64,000 nt of DNA from Planctomycetaceae bacterium (GCA_013823135.1 PNLP01000020.1:48861-112860); one strand, 5' to 3'; positions 10,801-19,359 are shown, counted from the first letter of the stretch. Program-made: numbers and translations. The notes: generated by a model not told the origin, from the sequence alone.

Positions 10801-11318
10801 TGGTCGAATGCGGCCATTGAGAGGTAGGTTGCCGCGAACGCACGATACAACGCCGCGTCGTCGCTTTCCGGGGCGACAAGGTGTTCGGATTCCAGCACGT
10901 ACCGAATCTCGCGTCCCACGGCTGGTCCGAACCGATTGAGCCTCGCGGTGCAGTCCGCGAGCGTGAGGCTACCGCTCTGGAGGTTGTGATCGACCTTTTG
11001 GAGGATGGCGGCCTGGAACAACACTTCCCAGTACACACGGAGTTGGTCGGGTCGCGGTCGCCGCTGGATCATCCGGTCGTTGGGGTCGGTTATGAGCAGC
11101 AGGACAGGCTCGGTCCCGGCCATCACATGAGCGGGCAATGCGTCGGCGGCCAGGAGGTCGGCCCGCGACACCCACAAGGGGAGATTGGTGTTCGTCGGGA
11201 CCGGTGTGCCCCAGTCGATGAGGTGGTGAAGCACTTGCCGGAGGTGCCGTTCCGTGACCAAACGAGCCGCTGGTTCAACGGCTCGCAGGAAAGGTTCCAG
11301 GCTGCAATCGTGTGCCAC
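7809..11318 (-). CDS. Large membrane protein of unknown function
   Basis: 1169 residues; I do not recognise the family. The N-terminal ~550 residues look soluble, helical and Arg-rich, with an Ala/Pro-rich linker around 245-285. The second half has about six membrane helices, for example ALFLFLILPFAGAFMAVVG, LLITLILFGAMFLFG, WAFWAGLTLAYNTPW and VWAFSLIACVPGIFGF, plus a Pro/Ala-rich insert after the first. A His/Leu-rich soluble tail of ~200 residues follows. The downstream kinase starts 68 bp after its stop, so the two may form a transcription unit. The antisense and alternative frames here are shadows. Confidence 0.7.
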   Translation of the reverse strand: MAHDCSLEPFLRAVEPAARLVTERHLRQVLHHLIDWGTPVPTNTNLPLWVSRADLLAADALPAHVMAGTEPVLLLITDPNDRMIQRRPRPDQLRVYWEVLFQAAILQKVDHNLQSGSLTLADCTARLNRFGPAVGREIRYVLESEHLVAPESDDAALYRAFAATYLSMAAFDHERLEAFFPSLPQRPTVGRMLTENVNAVELLERTCPAGTSLPPREPQPDEVWAGAAPAGLIAPLADSSQTLADFLRWFREKGFQPPGAESKPAPKIGAPSEVSAGIASSAAVAVPTGESGGVLGRALAAEQKGNNVRAAILRAEFAATATGEQKELALAGARSSLGKLVDSLGDMFAWDDDTRQEWRQALAPVLDSARSGVWPRALRCLYELQKLPVELSREVYAVDLAETIRTFGKRPVKRSLPRAKPVLILMGLRRAHTQLIRVALAPPALLRIDRLFHHQLHDLEHKIRHDFTPIIATALVDAGFIATNTVEEVARDKLIAELIDRVCSRGYLRIGDLRDAIARNRLKMPDLHSAGEFLTGDPLLKADLNLAYSLDGIYRKGEFYLRWLQRASSLFFANPVGRALFLFLILPFAGAFMAVVGAQEMSHIGEKIYSFAAKLVAGKPSAAPAPTAPPPPAPVATDVVIPVVLPPDGKATSDEVEVDEVTGDYIWEDAPHPANLVRNVLIPSQVSLTKEGSHGHFHVPWDWVGGLSVFLFLVIHAPPFRRAVGSAVSYLWWATREILWGIPMRVWRSRVVRDVRLSRPVRLLRRYFWSPLLITLILFGAMFLFGTNPKFLARWGWAFWAGLTLAYNTPWGWVLQDHIAEAVSDWWRVVRVNLIPGILATIMDWFRRLGNWVERCLYAVDERLRFRGGDSQGSFVSKALLGLFWFPIAYVFRFAFNLLLEPQINPVKHFPVVTVSHKLLLPLVPSFGELLAKMTGWGIAEANVWAFSLIACVPGIFGFIAWELLANWRLYAANRPDKLKPVTLGSHGESMRGLLRPGFHSGTIPKLFRKLRHSHIEKSGRLHHDLDHAAEGVHWFVERELVHLLSHAPAWGGIPLQVGAVRFGCQRVTVELLASSLGRDSFILGFENVCGTIEAHIDQIGWVDKLTEPQRAAFVASLRGMLDMGATDRVNGNDRSDDATPTTDLADLPRRVSWDEWGQRWNVGAKPPA

Positions 11319-11366
11319 AGCGGCTCCCGGAAATTACTGCGTCCAGCATTGGTAAAGTTCCAGCTC

Positions 11367-11425
11367 GGGAGGGCGAGGCTCCTGCCGAGCCATTGCCTGC
11401 GGCTCGGCAGGAGCCTCGCCCTCCC
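11367..11425. repeat. Dispersed palindrome, copy 1 (25-bp arms)
   Basis: Arms 11367-11391 and 11401-11425 are exact reverse complements with a 9-base loop. The left arm begins GGGAGGGCGAGGCTCC. The same 25-base arms recur at 38676-38733 around a different loop. It lies between the large membrane protein gene start (11318) and the end of the next leftward gene (11480), so it can act as that gene's terminator. Confidence 0.9.
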
Positions 11426-11479
11426 ACATGGGTGCATTTGCTACGCTGGAACCAGTAGCAACTCAAGCGATCCGCAATA

Positions 11480-12334
11480 TCATTCCGTGCCGCCACAATC
11501 GCGGAGGATTTTGCGGAAGGCCTCGACCGCGTAGGGGAACAGGTCCGGCCCGGTGACGCCACCCGTTGGGCCACCGCCACGCAGGTGTGGCTCCATCGTG
11601 GCGAAGCCCTTGTAACCGCGTTTCACGGCATCCTTGATGCTGTAGGCGATGTTCCCGTCACCGGTCCCCGCGATCATACCGTGTTCGTGCCCCGCTGCGT
11701 GCCCACCCTTCTTCCAGTCCTTGATGTGGAAGTGCGACGTGAACTCCTTGGTCTTCTCCCAGCCCTCGACCGGATCGTAGTCGCCGAAGGCGTAGTTCCC
11801 GGCGTCGTAAGCCGCACGCAGGGCCGGGCTATTCACCGAAACCAGGATGTCACGCACGCGGTCCGGTGAGTCGCCGAAGATACGGTGTTCGTTCTCGTGG
11901 AACAGTACGATCTTGTTCGCGACAGCGATCTCGGCCTTTACGCGCATTCGCCGAATCACTTCATCCCGCGAGGCTGACCAGTTCTTCAGGTCGAAGTTCG
12001 GGTCGTTGCCGGGGGGGTAATAGCTGAAGATGCGGATATTCGGTGTGCCGAACATGCCAGCCACTTCGATGGCCCGCTTGTACTTGTCTAGGTGGGGCTC
12101 GAACGGTGCATCGATGGCGATCTTGCCGATGGGCGAGCCAATCGCGGACAGCTTGAACCCTTCGCCGTCGAGGAGTTTCTTGAACTCCTTGAGTTGTTCT
12201 TCCGAGAGAGCCAGGACGTTCGTTTTGTAGATCGAGCGGAATTCGATGTGCTTGATGTTGCACGCTTTCAGAACGGCTATTTGCTCGCGGGGATCTGGTG
12301 AGATCTCGTCGGCGAACGCACTGAGAATAAACAT
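11480..12334 (-). CDS. Sugar phosphate isomerase/epimerase-like TIM-barrel protein
   Basis: 284 residues from the ATG at 12334 (MFILSAFADEISPDP). The frame stays open upstream but that part reads into the neighbouring gene and does not look coding. Candidate metal-binding residues at strand ends: IEFRS, LFHENEHRIFG, AYDAGNYA, FHIKDWKKG and TMEPHLRGGG. The start FADEISPD is common in planctomycete members of this family. Cytoplasmic; substrate unknown. It resembles the gene at 2110-2931 only in fold. Confidence 0.85.
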   Translation of the reverse strand: MFILSAFADEISPDPREQIAVLKACNIKHIEFRSIYKTNVLALSEEQLKEFKKLLDGEGFKLSAIGSPIGKIAIDAPFEPHLDKYKRAIEVAGMFGTPNIRIFSYYPPGNDPNFDLKNWSASRDEVIRRMRVKAEIAVANKIVLFHENEHRIFGDSPDRVRDILVSVNSPALRAAYDAGNYAFGDYDPVEGWEKTKEFTSHFHIKDWKKGGHAAGHEHGMIAGTGDGNIAYSIKDAVKRGYKGFATMEPHLRGGGPTGGVTGPDLFPYAVEAFRKILRDCGGTE

Positions 12335-12430
12335 GGAGAGCCTCGTGAATGGTAGAAGGATTGCAGACAGATTAGGCTTGATGTGAGAAATGGCGAGCCG
12401 CTGTTCCGTCAGTGCGTGCCTTTGGTTTTT

Positions 12431-12497
12431 GGCGAGCGGGGGACGTGAGTCCCCTGATCCTTCGTAACAATCAGGAGACTCACGTCCCCCGCTCGCC
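12431..12497. repeat. Palindrome, 28-bp arms with one mismatch
   Basis: Arms 12431-12458 and 12470-12497 begin GGCGAGCGGGGGACGTGAG and differ by one base when paired; the loop is 11 bases. It lies between two leftward genes and could terminate the O-antigen ligase-like transcript. The outer GGCGAGCGGG is shared with the palindrome at 42699-42777. Confidence 0.85.
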
Positions 12498-12525
12498 TGA
12501 ACACTTCCAACCTGGCCGGCAACTT

Positions 12526-13797
12526 TCACGCATGTGGTGGGTGCAGAACCCAGCCCGGCGTCAGCTCCAGCTCTTCCTCGAACTCCTCTTCCAACTCCGG
12601 TTCCGGCTCCCAGTTCGCGACCCGCAACTCGGCGCAATGGCGCGCGATGATGAGGAAGCCGCCGTACCAGAGCCAGGTGAATCGGAACAGGTTGTGCCCG
12701 CCCATCCCCAGGAATATCAACAGGAACACACTCACGCCAATCGCCGGCGGCAACGTGAATACCAGATCGTTCCGCCATTCCGGGTAGTGGTTTCGCAGGC
12801 GTTTCATGGTTCGCAGGTTCAGCCAGTAGCAGACCAGCAACGACCCGAACGACATCACACCAAGCCCGCCCAGTTCGCCCACGAGTTGGCCGATCAGGTT
12901 GTGCGATTCGATGGGCTGACGGGTTGCCGGACGCCACGCGCCGGGGCCGACACCACTTAACGGATTGGCGGCCCACAGTTCGAAGCCCATGTAGAAGCCC
13001 TGGATTCGCCCTTCGCCAGATTCCTGTGCGTTCTTCGGCCCCGCCTCCGGATTCACAATCGTCTCGAAACGATTCTGGAGCGAATCAGGCAAGGCCACGA
13101 ACGCGAGTGGCGCAGCCACCACAAACCCAGCCAGTGCTTTGAAGCGATACTGCGTGCCCCAGATGATGATGCCGAACCACACCATCAGAGCGATTAGCGA
13201 CCCTCGCGAACCGGTCAGCAGAATGCATAAGCAGGACAGCCCGACATAGCCTGCCATCACAATTCGTCCTGTGCGGCCGCCAATTCCCGTGAACCACACA
13301 GCCGCCACGATTGGAAGCGCGAAGATAATGCTTGCCCCAAAGCTATTCGGGTCGCCGAGTGTGCTATCAACGCCCATCATGCGGCTGATGCCCATGCGGT
13401 ACGTGTACCGCCCGCCCATGTACTCACGGAGCGAGTGCAGCAGGTACAACCCCATGACCGAGAGAAAGCCGATCACGATGTGTCGCAACCCTTCCTCGTC
13501 GTGAATGGTGGTCACCAGCAGGAAGTAGAAGACGACGATCTTGAACCAGTCCTCAACGATGGGTTGGCCCTTGTTACTCCATGGGCTCATGAGCCAGCAC
13601 AAGAGCACAGCTGTCGCGAACGCGATGTAGGCACCGTGCTGAATGTTCGGCAGCCAGCGCTTGTTCGGGTACGCGGCCCATGCGCCCATCGTGAACAGCA
13701 TGTACACGCGCTCGACGTGCAAATCGCCGAGCCACGTCCAGACCTCGAAAGGCCGGTCGATGAACAGGAACATGTAGCCAATGAGCAGCCACCGCAT
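12526..13797 (-). CDS. O-antigen ligase-like polytopic membrane protein
   Basis: 423 residues from the ATG at 13797 (MRWLLIGYMFLFIDRPFE). The longer frame up to 13935 runs through a decayed palindrome and is not convincing. About ten hydrophobic helices. The Wzy_C-type signature is present: a conserved Arg in LTGSRGSLIAL, and a long periplasmic loop ending ESHNLIGQLVGELGGLG with the conserved His. Such proteins join lipid-linked glycans to lipid A-core, or act as O-glycosylation or polysaccharide ligases at the inner membrane. The Glu-rich C-terminal tail (ELEEEFEEELEL) is unusual. Confidence 0.75.
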   Translation of the reverse strand: MRWLLIGYMFLFIDRPFEVWTWLGDLHVERVYMLFTMGAWAAYPNKRWLPNIQHGAYIAFATAVLLCWLMSPWSNKGQPIVEDWFKIVVFYFLLVTTIHDEEGLRHIVIGFLSVMGLYLLHSLREYMGGRYTYRMGISRMMGVDSTLGDPNSFGASIIFALPIVAAVWFTGIGGRTGRIVMAGYVGLSCLCILLTGSRGSLIALMVWFGIIIWGTQYRFKALAGFVVAAPLAFVALPDSLQNRFETIVNPEAGPKNAQESGEGRIQGFYMGFELWAANPLSGVGPGAWRPATRQPIESHNLIGQLVGELGGLGVMSFGSLLVCYWLNLRTMKRLRNHYPEWRNDLVFTLPPAIGVSVFLLIFLGMGGHNLFRFTWLWYGGFLIIARHCAELRVANWEPEPELEEEFEEELELTPGWVLHPPHA

Positions 13798-13898
13798 CGT
13801 GGCACCATCCGTGACAGAACGATTGGGTTGGGCGATGTTAACCCGATCGGGATTTGTGTGGGAAGCCCAACTCGGAGTCGCGTTTGCCTTGAGTTTTT

Positions 13899-13964
13899 GC
13901 CGAGGGGGTGACCTGAGCACCATCATCATTCGCAAACATCAGAGGACTTACGTCCCCGCTCGCC
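13899..13964. repeat. Decayed copy of the GGCGAGCGGGG palindrome
   Basis: The right side (13937-13964) reads, as reverse complement, GGCGAGCGGGGACGTAAG, close to the arm at 12431. The left side (13899-13926) has several changes, so pairing is imperfect. It lies upstream of the O-antigen ligase-like gene. Confidence 0.5.
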
Positions 13965-14078
13965 ATGAGTGCCAACATTTCGCGGCGAACTGTGTAAACG
14001 GAGCTTCACGAACTCCTCTTCCACAATCCGCGCCAGAAGGGTTACACTCCCTGCCACTTCAAGGCAGGAGGACCGCAA

Positions 14079-15911
14079 ATGTGTGGAATCGTCGGGTTCA
14101 CAGGACGACGTGAGGCTTCACCGATTCTCATGGCTGGCCTACGCCGGCTGGAGTATCGCGGATACGACAGCGCCGGAATGATCACTGGCACCGGCAACGA
14201 ACTCCACCTTCGGAAGAAGGCCGGCCGACTTGCGGAACTCGGCAAGGTTGTGGCCGCGCACCCCGCCCCGGGATGCTATGGCATCAGCCACACCCGCTGG
14301 GCCACACACGGCGGCGCGACCGACCGCAACGCCCACCCCCATTTGGACGCAAAAGGAAACATCGCCGTCGTTCACAACGGCGTGATCGAGAACTTCGCCC
14401 AACTCAAGCAGCAGCTCCAGTCGCAGGGCGTGAAGTTCCGGTCGGACACCGACACGGAAGTTCTCGCGCACCTGATTGGGCACTACTACCACGGCGACCT
14501 CGCCGGGGCCGTTCGCCAGGCGCTTTCACTGGTGAAAGGGGCGTACGGCATTGCGGTGATGGCTAAGCAGGAGCCCGGCGTTCTCGTCGGTGCCCGGCTC
14601 GGAAGCCCGCTGGTTATCGGCGTCGGCGGCGACGGCACTTTCCTGGCGTCCGATGCCAACGCACTTGCCGGGTACGCGGACAAAGTCGTCTACCTCAATG
14701 ACCGCCAGATTTGCACGCTCTCGGGCGAAGAGTGGGATGTCCGCGATCAGGATTTCTCGCCCGTGTCGGCTTCTGTTCACGACATCTCGCAGTTCCTCGG
14801 TGATGGCGACGCCGAGATCGGCGATTACCCGCACTACATGCTGAAGGAAATCTACGAGCAACCCGATACGGTCGCGAATGCGATGCGGGGCCGGCTCGCG
14901 GATGGCGACTCGACGGCTCACTTTGGTGGCCTGAACCTGTCGGCTCAGCAACTGCGGCAGATCGACCGCATCATCATCACCGGGTGCGGCACGAGCTACC
15001 ACGCGGGGCTCGTGGGCGAGTATCTGTTCGAGGAACTCGCTCGCCTGCCGGTTGAGGTCGAGTACGCCAGCGAGTTCCGCTACCGCAACCCGCCGATCGA
15101 TCGCAACACGGTCGTCCTGGCGATCACTCAATCGGGCGAAACGGCCGACACTCTCGCCGCATTGCGTGAATCGAAGCGAATGGGGCACACGACGCTCGCA
15201 ATCTGCAACACCGTCGGCAGCAGTATTGCCCGCGAAGCGTGTGGCGGTGTGTACCTTCACGCCGGTCCCGAGATTGGTGTCGCCAGCACGAAGGCGTTCA
15301 CGTCGCAGTGTACGGTGCTGGCGATGCTCGCGCTGTACATCGGCCGCACGCGGCACCTGTCGAGCATTCAGGGTCAGCGGATCATCGACGAATTGCGGGC
15401 GCTTCCCGATGCGATTCGTCAGGCGCTGACGTGCCACGACCATGTGAAGCGGGTGGCGGAGAAGTACGCCGAGGCGAACAACTTCCTGTACCTCGGGCGG
15501 CAATTCCTCTACCCGGCCGCGCTCGAAGGAGCATTGAAGCTCAAGGAAATCAGCTATATCCACGCCGAAGGTTACGCGGCTGCCGAGATGAAGCACGGCC
15601 CGATCGCGCTGGTGGACGAGCGAACGCCGAGCGTGTTCCTGGTTCCACGCGGCAACGTGTTCGACAAGGTGATGTCGAACATGCAGGAAATCAAGGCTCG
15701 CCGCGGTCCGGTGATTGCCGTGTGCAGCCCGGGCGACCGCGAGGTGGCCGCCGTGGCCGACGATGTGATCCCGGTGCCGGATGTGCCCGAGTATTTGCAG
15801 CCGATCGTTGCCGCGATCCCGCTGCAACTGCTGGCCTACGAGATCGCGGTGCTGCGTGGCTGCGATGTGGACAAGCCACGAAACCTGGCCAAGAGCGTCA
15901 CGGTGGAGTGA
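14079..15911 (+). CDS. glmS: Glutamine--fructose-6-phosphate aminotransferase
   Basis: 610 residues, the standard length. The protein starts MCGIVGF, giving the N-terminal nucleophile Cys after Met removal. The glutaminase domain (about 1-240) is followed by two SIS domains with GCGTSYHAGLVGEYLFE and ITQSGETADT. The C-terminal part has SYIHAEGYAAAEMKHGP and ends NLAKSVTVE, the family signature. It makes glucosamine-6-phosphate for peptidoglycan and LPS. The gene follows a divergent gap after the O-antigen ligase-like gene. I see no glmS ribozyme upstream. Two small hairpins follow the stop codon. Confidence 0.97.
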   Translation: MCGIVGFTGRREASPILMAGLRRLEYRGYDSAGMITGTGNELHLRKKAGRLAELGKVVAAHPAPGCYGISHTRWATHGGATDRNAHPHLDAKGNIAVVHNGVIENFAQLKQQLQSQGVKFRSDTDTEVLAHLIGHYYHGDLAGAVRQALSLVKGAYGIAVMAKQEPGVLVGARLGSPLVIGVGGDGTFLASDANALAGYADKVVYLNDRQICTLSGEEWDVRDQDFSPVSASVHDISQFLGDGDAEIGDYPHYMLKEIYEQPDTVANAMRGRLADGDSTAHFGGLNLSAQQLRQIDRIIITGCGTSYHAGLVGEYLFEELARLPVEVEYASEFRYRNPPIDRNTVVLAITQSGETADTLAALRESKRMGHTTLAICNTVGSSIAREACGGVYLHAGPEIGVASTKAFTSQCTVLAMLALYIGRTRHLSSIQGQRIIDELRALPDAIRQALTCHDHVKRVAEKYAEANNFLYLGRQFLYPAALEGALKLKEISYIHAEGYAAAEMKHGPIALVDERTPSVFLVPRGNVFDKVMSNMQEIKARRGPVIAVCSPGDREVAAVADDVIPVPDVPEYLQPIVAAIPLQLLAYEIAVLRGCDVDKPRNLAKSVTVE

Positions 15912-15923
15912 TGTGCTTTACCG

Positions 15924-15964
15924 GTTGCCCCGTTGGGGCAACGCGGACCGCCCCATTGGGGCGG
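15924..15964. terminator. Tandem hairpins between convergent glmS and glutathione peroxidase genes
   Basis: GTTGCCCC/GGGGCAAC (15924-15942, 3-base loop) and CCGCCCC/GGGGCGG (15948-15964, 3-base loop) lie 12 bp after the glmS stop and just before the end of the convergent gene. Neither has a T-tract; likely a shared termination region. Confidence 0.55.
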
Positions 15965-15967
15965 CCG

Positions 15968-16462
15968 CTAAACAGCGCTGGATGGAGAAAGCAGCGCTTC
16001 GATGTGCCGTTTCAGCTTCTCGGGCTTGGTGAACGCGCTGTAACGTGCCACGACATTGCCGAGTCGGTCCACGAGGAATTTCGTGAAGTTCCACTTGATC
16101 GACTTGGTCCACAACATGCCACGTCGTTCGGCCTTGAGATACTGGTACAGGATGTGGGCGTTCCGTCCGTTCACGTCGATCTTCGCGAACATCGGGAACG
16201 TCACGTTGTACTTCAGCGAGCAGAACTGCTTGATCTCGGCATCCGACCCAGGTTCCTGGTTCATAAACTGGTTGCACGGGAAGCCGAGCACCACGAGCCC
16301 ACGATCCTTGTATTCCTGGTAGAGAGACTCCAACCCCGCGTACTGCGAGGTGAAGCCGCACTTACCCGCGACGTTCACGATCAGCATCACCCGGCCGCGA
16401 TATGGGCCGAGCGTCTGAGGTGTGCCGTCGATGGCTGTCACGGGAATGTCGTAGAGCTTCAC
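15968..16462 (-). CDS. Glutathione peroxidase family protein (Cys type)
   Basis: 164 residues, typical of bacterial BtuE/GPx. The active-site motif VNVAGKCGFTSQY carries a Cys (about 36) in place of selenocysteine. The second signature LGFPCNQFMNQEPGSD supplies Cys and Gln, and the catalytic Trp-Asn is in KWNFTKFLVD. It reduces peroxides, often with thioredoxin. It lies 28 bp downstream of the EF-P gene on the same strand, so probably the same transcript. No signal peptide is seen. Confidence 0.92.
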   Translation of the reverse strand: MKLYDIPVTAIDGTPQTLGPYRGRVMLIVNVAGKCGFTSQYAGLESLYQEYKDRGLVVLGFPCNQFMNQEPGSDAEIKQFCSLKYNVTFPMFAKIDVNGRNAHILYQYLKAERRGMLWTKSIKWNFTKFLVDRLGNVVARYSAFTKPEKLKRHIEALLSPSSAV

Positions 16463-16490
16463 GCGATTCCTCTGCCCCCGGGATCCCTTA

Positions 16491-17069
16491 CTACTTCCCT
16501 TCCTTCGCCGCCCGCTTCAGGTACTTCCCGTCTTCCGTCTGGATGACGATCAGTTCATTCACAGCGATGAACGAGGGAACCTGAACCACAAGGCCCGTTT
16601 CGAGGGTTGCGGCTTTCGTCTGGGCGGCGGCTGTCGCGCCTTTGATACCGGGTTCCGTCTCGATCACCTTGAGTGTGACCGTCTGCGGCAGTTCCATGGA
16701 CAGCGCCTTGCCGTCGTAGAACGTGATCTTGCAGGTGTCGTTCTCGCGGAGGTACTGCATCATGCTGCCGACCATTTCCGCGTTCAGCGTGACCGGCTCG
16801 AACGTCTCGGCATCGACGAACACGAAGTCGTCGCCGTCCTTGTACGAGTAGTTGAAGTCCTTCGTGTCGAGGTAAACCACATCGACCTTGTCGTCCGGGT
16901 GGACGCGTTCGTCGGTGATGCTGCCCGTGGTGAGGTTCTTCAGCTTCAAATAGAGAATCGCGCGCCAGTTCCCGGGGGTGTTCAGGTCGCGGTCCAGGCA
17001 GTACCACAGTGCCCCGTTCATGTTGAGCACCATCCCCCGCCGGATGTCGATCATCTTCGTTGACGCCAC
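16491..17069 (-). CDS. efp: Elongation factor P-like protein with atypical tip loop
   Basis: 192 residues from a GTG at 17069, chosen because an AGGAGG (17076-17081) sits six bases upstream; another start is the ATG at 17054. Three OB-like domains: IDIRRGMVLNMNGALWY, a middle domain with DFNYSYKDGDDFVFVD, and a C-terminal domain with LPQTVTLKVIETEPGIKG and ATLETGLVVQVPSF. EF-P relieves ribosome stalling at prolines. The tip loop reads TPGNWRAI where E. coli EF-P has KPGKGQAF, so Asn occupies the position of the modified Lys34. The C-terminal domain resembles YeiP/EfpL as well as EF-P, so a paralogous role is possible. Confidence 0.88.
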   Translation of the reverse strand: MASTKMIDIRRGMVLNMNGALWYCLDRDLNTPGNWRAILYLKLKNLTTGSITDERVHPDDKVDVVYLDTKDFNYSYKDGDDFVFVDAETFEPVTLNAEMVGSMMQYLRENDTCKITFYDGKALSMELPQTVTLKVIETEPGIKGATAAAQTKAATLETGLVVQVPSFIAVNELIVIQTEDGKYLKRAAKEGK

Positions 17070-17268
17070 TGGCCGCCTCCTGATTGGCGGGCACCGCGAT
17101 TCGATGTCCCGCACAGTGATTGAGTTACCTATTAGGTTTATCAGATCGCCGACAATCCGAGTAGGGTCGTGCCCGCGCTCCTCTTCGAGTCGCGGCTAAA
17201 CGAATGACTGGTTCCTTCGCGTTCGGTCGTTTACACTTCCAATGACCATGACCCCCAGAGGAACCCCG

Positions 17269-19350
17269 ATGTTCGCGCGCTGCCTCGCTCTCCCACTTTT
17301 CGCCGCCCTGGTTGGGCTGGCTGGTCTGCCCGGTTCCCGTGCCGACGGCCCCGGCGACAACCTCCCCGACAACGTTCGCCCCGTTCCGCCCAAGGGCACC
17401 GAACTCTCCGACGCCACGAAGGAAGAACTCCGCAAGGGGCTCGCTGAACTGCAAGGGCTCATCAAGGACATCGGTAAACACGATCTTCTGCCCGACGTGC
17501 AAATCTACGAGAAGGCCGTGCGCTACGCACTCGATCACAACGAGGTGTACGACCCGGCCCCGCCCAAGGACAAGAACGCGAAAGCACCGACTCCCGCGGG
17601 CACCGTGAAGAAAGTGCTGGCCGCGGGTCTTGAGCGTGCGAAGGCGATGAAGGACGGCAAGACGCCGTGGACCACGCAGACCGGCGGCGTGCTCCGGGGC
17701 TACCTCTCGAAGATCGACGGCAGCGTGCAGCCGTACTGGCTCGTGATCCCGACCGACTACGACTTCAAGGGCGACAAGAAGCACCGGCTCGATTTCTGGT
17801 GGCACGGTCGGTACGAGAACACCGTCGAGGCGGGGTTCATGGCGAACAGCCCAGGCAGCGGCGGCGGCATCATCCCGGCCCCCGGCGCGCTGATCCTGCA
17901 CCCCTTCGGCCGGTTCAGCAATGCGAACAAGTTCGCGGGTGAAATCGACACCTTCGAGTGCCTCGAGCACGCCAAGAAGCACTACCGGATCGACGAGAAT
18001 CGTCTCGTGGCCCGGGGCTTCAGCATGGGTGGTGCGGCGTGCTGGCAGTTCGCGGTTCACTACCCGACGCTGTGGGCGGCGAACGCTCCCGGTGCCGGCT
18101 TCAGCGAGACCCCCGAGTTCCTGAACGTGTTCCAGAACGAGAAGGCCGATCCACCTTGGTACGAAAAGAAGCTGTGGCGTATGTACAACGCCAGCGACTA
18201 CGCCTTGAACATCTTCAACGTGCCGACGGTCGCGTACAGCGGCGCGGACGACAGGCAGAAGCAGGCCGCCGACGTGATGGCTCGTGAGATGAAGAAGGAA
18301 GGGCTGGAACTCAACCACATCATCGGGCCGAAGACCGGCCACAGCTACGAGAAGGCCGCCAAGGAAGAACTCAATAAGCAGATCGACGCGATCGTCGCGA
18401 AGGGCAAGCCGGCGATGCCGAAGGAGATCAAGTTCGTCACATACACGCTGCGATACAACTGGTGCGGTTGGCTGACGATTCACGGACTGACGAAGCACTG
18501 GGAGAAGGCTGTTGTCACCGGGAAACTGGCCGTGGGCAAGGATGGGCAGCATTCGTTCGACCTGACCACGAGCGGGGTGACATCGCTCGTCCTGTGGGCA
18601 CCGGAAGGCCCCTTCATCAAGGCGACCATCGACGGCCAAGTTGTGACTGGCACGTACTCGGTTGGCAAGGGACAGCAGATTGTGATGATCGAACGTTCGC
18701 CCAAGACGGGCGGCAAATGGGTCTTCGCCAAAGGGGCTGACACGCCACCCAGCACGGGGCCGAGCACGACGGAACTGGCCAAAGTGCCTGGGTTGCAAGG
18801 CCCCATCGACGACGCATTCATGGATTCGTTCGTGATGGTGTCGCCGTCGGGCAAGCCGCTGAACGAGGCGGTCGGCAAGTGGGCCGAGAAGGAGATGTCG
18901 CACGCCATTAAGCACTGGCGGCAGCAGTACCGCGGCGATGCCCCGGTGAAGAAGGATACCGAGATTACCGAGGACTACATCAAGAACAACAACCTCGTGC
19001 TGTGGGGCGACCCATCTAGCAACGCGGTGCTGGCCAAGATCGCCGATAAGCTCCCGATCAAGTGGACCGACAAGGGCGTGGTCGTGGGCGATAAGACCTA
19101 CGAAGCCGGCACGCACGTTCCGGTGCTGGTGTTCCCGAATCCGCTGAACGTCCAGAAGTATGTCGTGCTGAACAGCGGCTTCACGTTCCGCGAATACGAC
19201 TACCTGAACAACGCCCGGCAGGTGTCGAAGATGCCCGACTACGCGATCATCGACATCACCACCCCGGTGAACTCACGGTACCCAGGCAAGGTGGTTCGCG
19301 GTGGCTTCTTTGGCGAGAAGTGGGAACTTCTACCTGAAGATGGGAAGTGA
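17269..19350 (+). CDS. Secreted alpha/beta hydrolase (prolyl oligopeptidase/esterase-like)
   Basis: 693 residues from the ATG at 17269, which has AGAGGA about seven bases upstream and starts directly with a signal peptide (MFARCLALPLFAALVGLAG). An ATG at 17242 is also in frame. The nucleophile elbow GFSMGGAACWQFA marks a serine hydrolase, with a later Asp (YSGADDRQ) and His (GPKTGHSYE). The C-terminal ~250 residues form a beta-rich region in which HSFDLTTSGVTSLVLW recalls related planctomycete esterases. Substrate unknown; a secreted peptidase or polysaccharide esterase is plausible. Confidence 0.8.
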   Translation: MFARCLALPLFAALVGLAGLPGSRADGPGDNLPDNVRPVPPKGTELSDATKEELRKGLAELQGLIKDIGKHDLLPDVQIYEKAVRYALDHNEVYDPAPPKDKNAKAPTPAGTVKKVLAAGLERAKAMKDGKTPWTTQTGGVLRGYLSKIDGSVQPYWLVIPTDYDFKGDKKHRLDFWWHGRYENTVEAGFMANSPGSGGGIIPAPGALILHPFGRFSNANKFAGEIDTFECLEHAKKHYRIDENRLVARGFSMGGAACWQFAVHYPTLWAANAPGAGFSETPEFLNVFQNEKADPPWYEKKLWRMYNASDYALNIFNVPTVAYSGADDRQKQAADVMAREMKKEGLELNHIIGPKTGHSYEKAAKEELNKQIDAIVAKGKPAMPKEIKFVTYTLRYNWCGWLTIHGLTKHWEKAVVTGKLAVGKDGQHSFDLTTSGVTSLVLWAPEGPFIKATIDGQVVTGTYSVGKGQQIVMIERSPKTGGKWVFAKGADTPPSTGPSTTELAKVPGLQGPIDDAFMDSFVMVSPSGKPLNEAVGKWAEKEMSHAIKHWRQQYRGDAPVKKDTEITEDYIKNNNLVLWGDPSSNAVLAKIADKLPIKWTDKGVVVGDKTYEAGTHVPVLVFPNPLNVQKYVVLNSGFTFREYDYLNNARQVSKMPDYAIIDITTPVNSRYPGKVVRGGFFGEKWELLPEDGK

Positions 19351-19359
19351 GTATGTCGT

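Noticed and set aside
12335..12976. Extra N-terminal 214 residues on the sugar isomerase-like protein (start at 12976)
   Set aside because: That part overlaps the O-antigen ligase-like gene in another frame and includes the palindrome at 12431; the family N-terminus begins at 12334.
13798..14078. glmS ribozyme upstream of glmS
   Set aside because: No conserved ribozyme core was seen in the 280 bp upstream; the segment instead holds a decayed palindrome and a short leader.
17125..19116. 663-codon leftward ORF
   Set aside because: Antisense to the secreted hydrolase gene, which has a signal peptide and nucleophile elbow.
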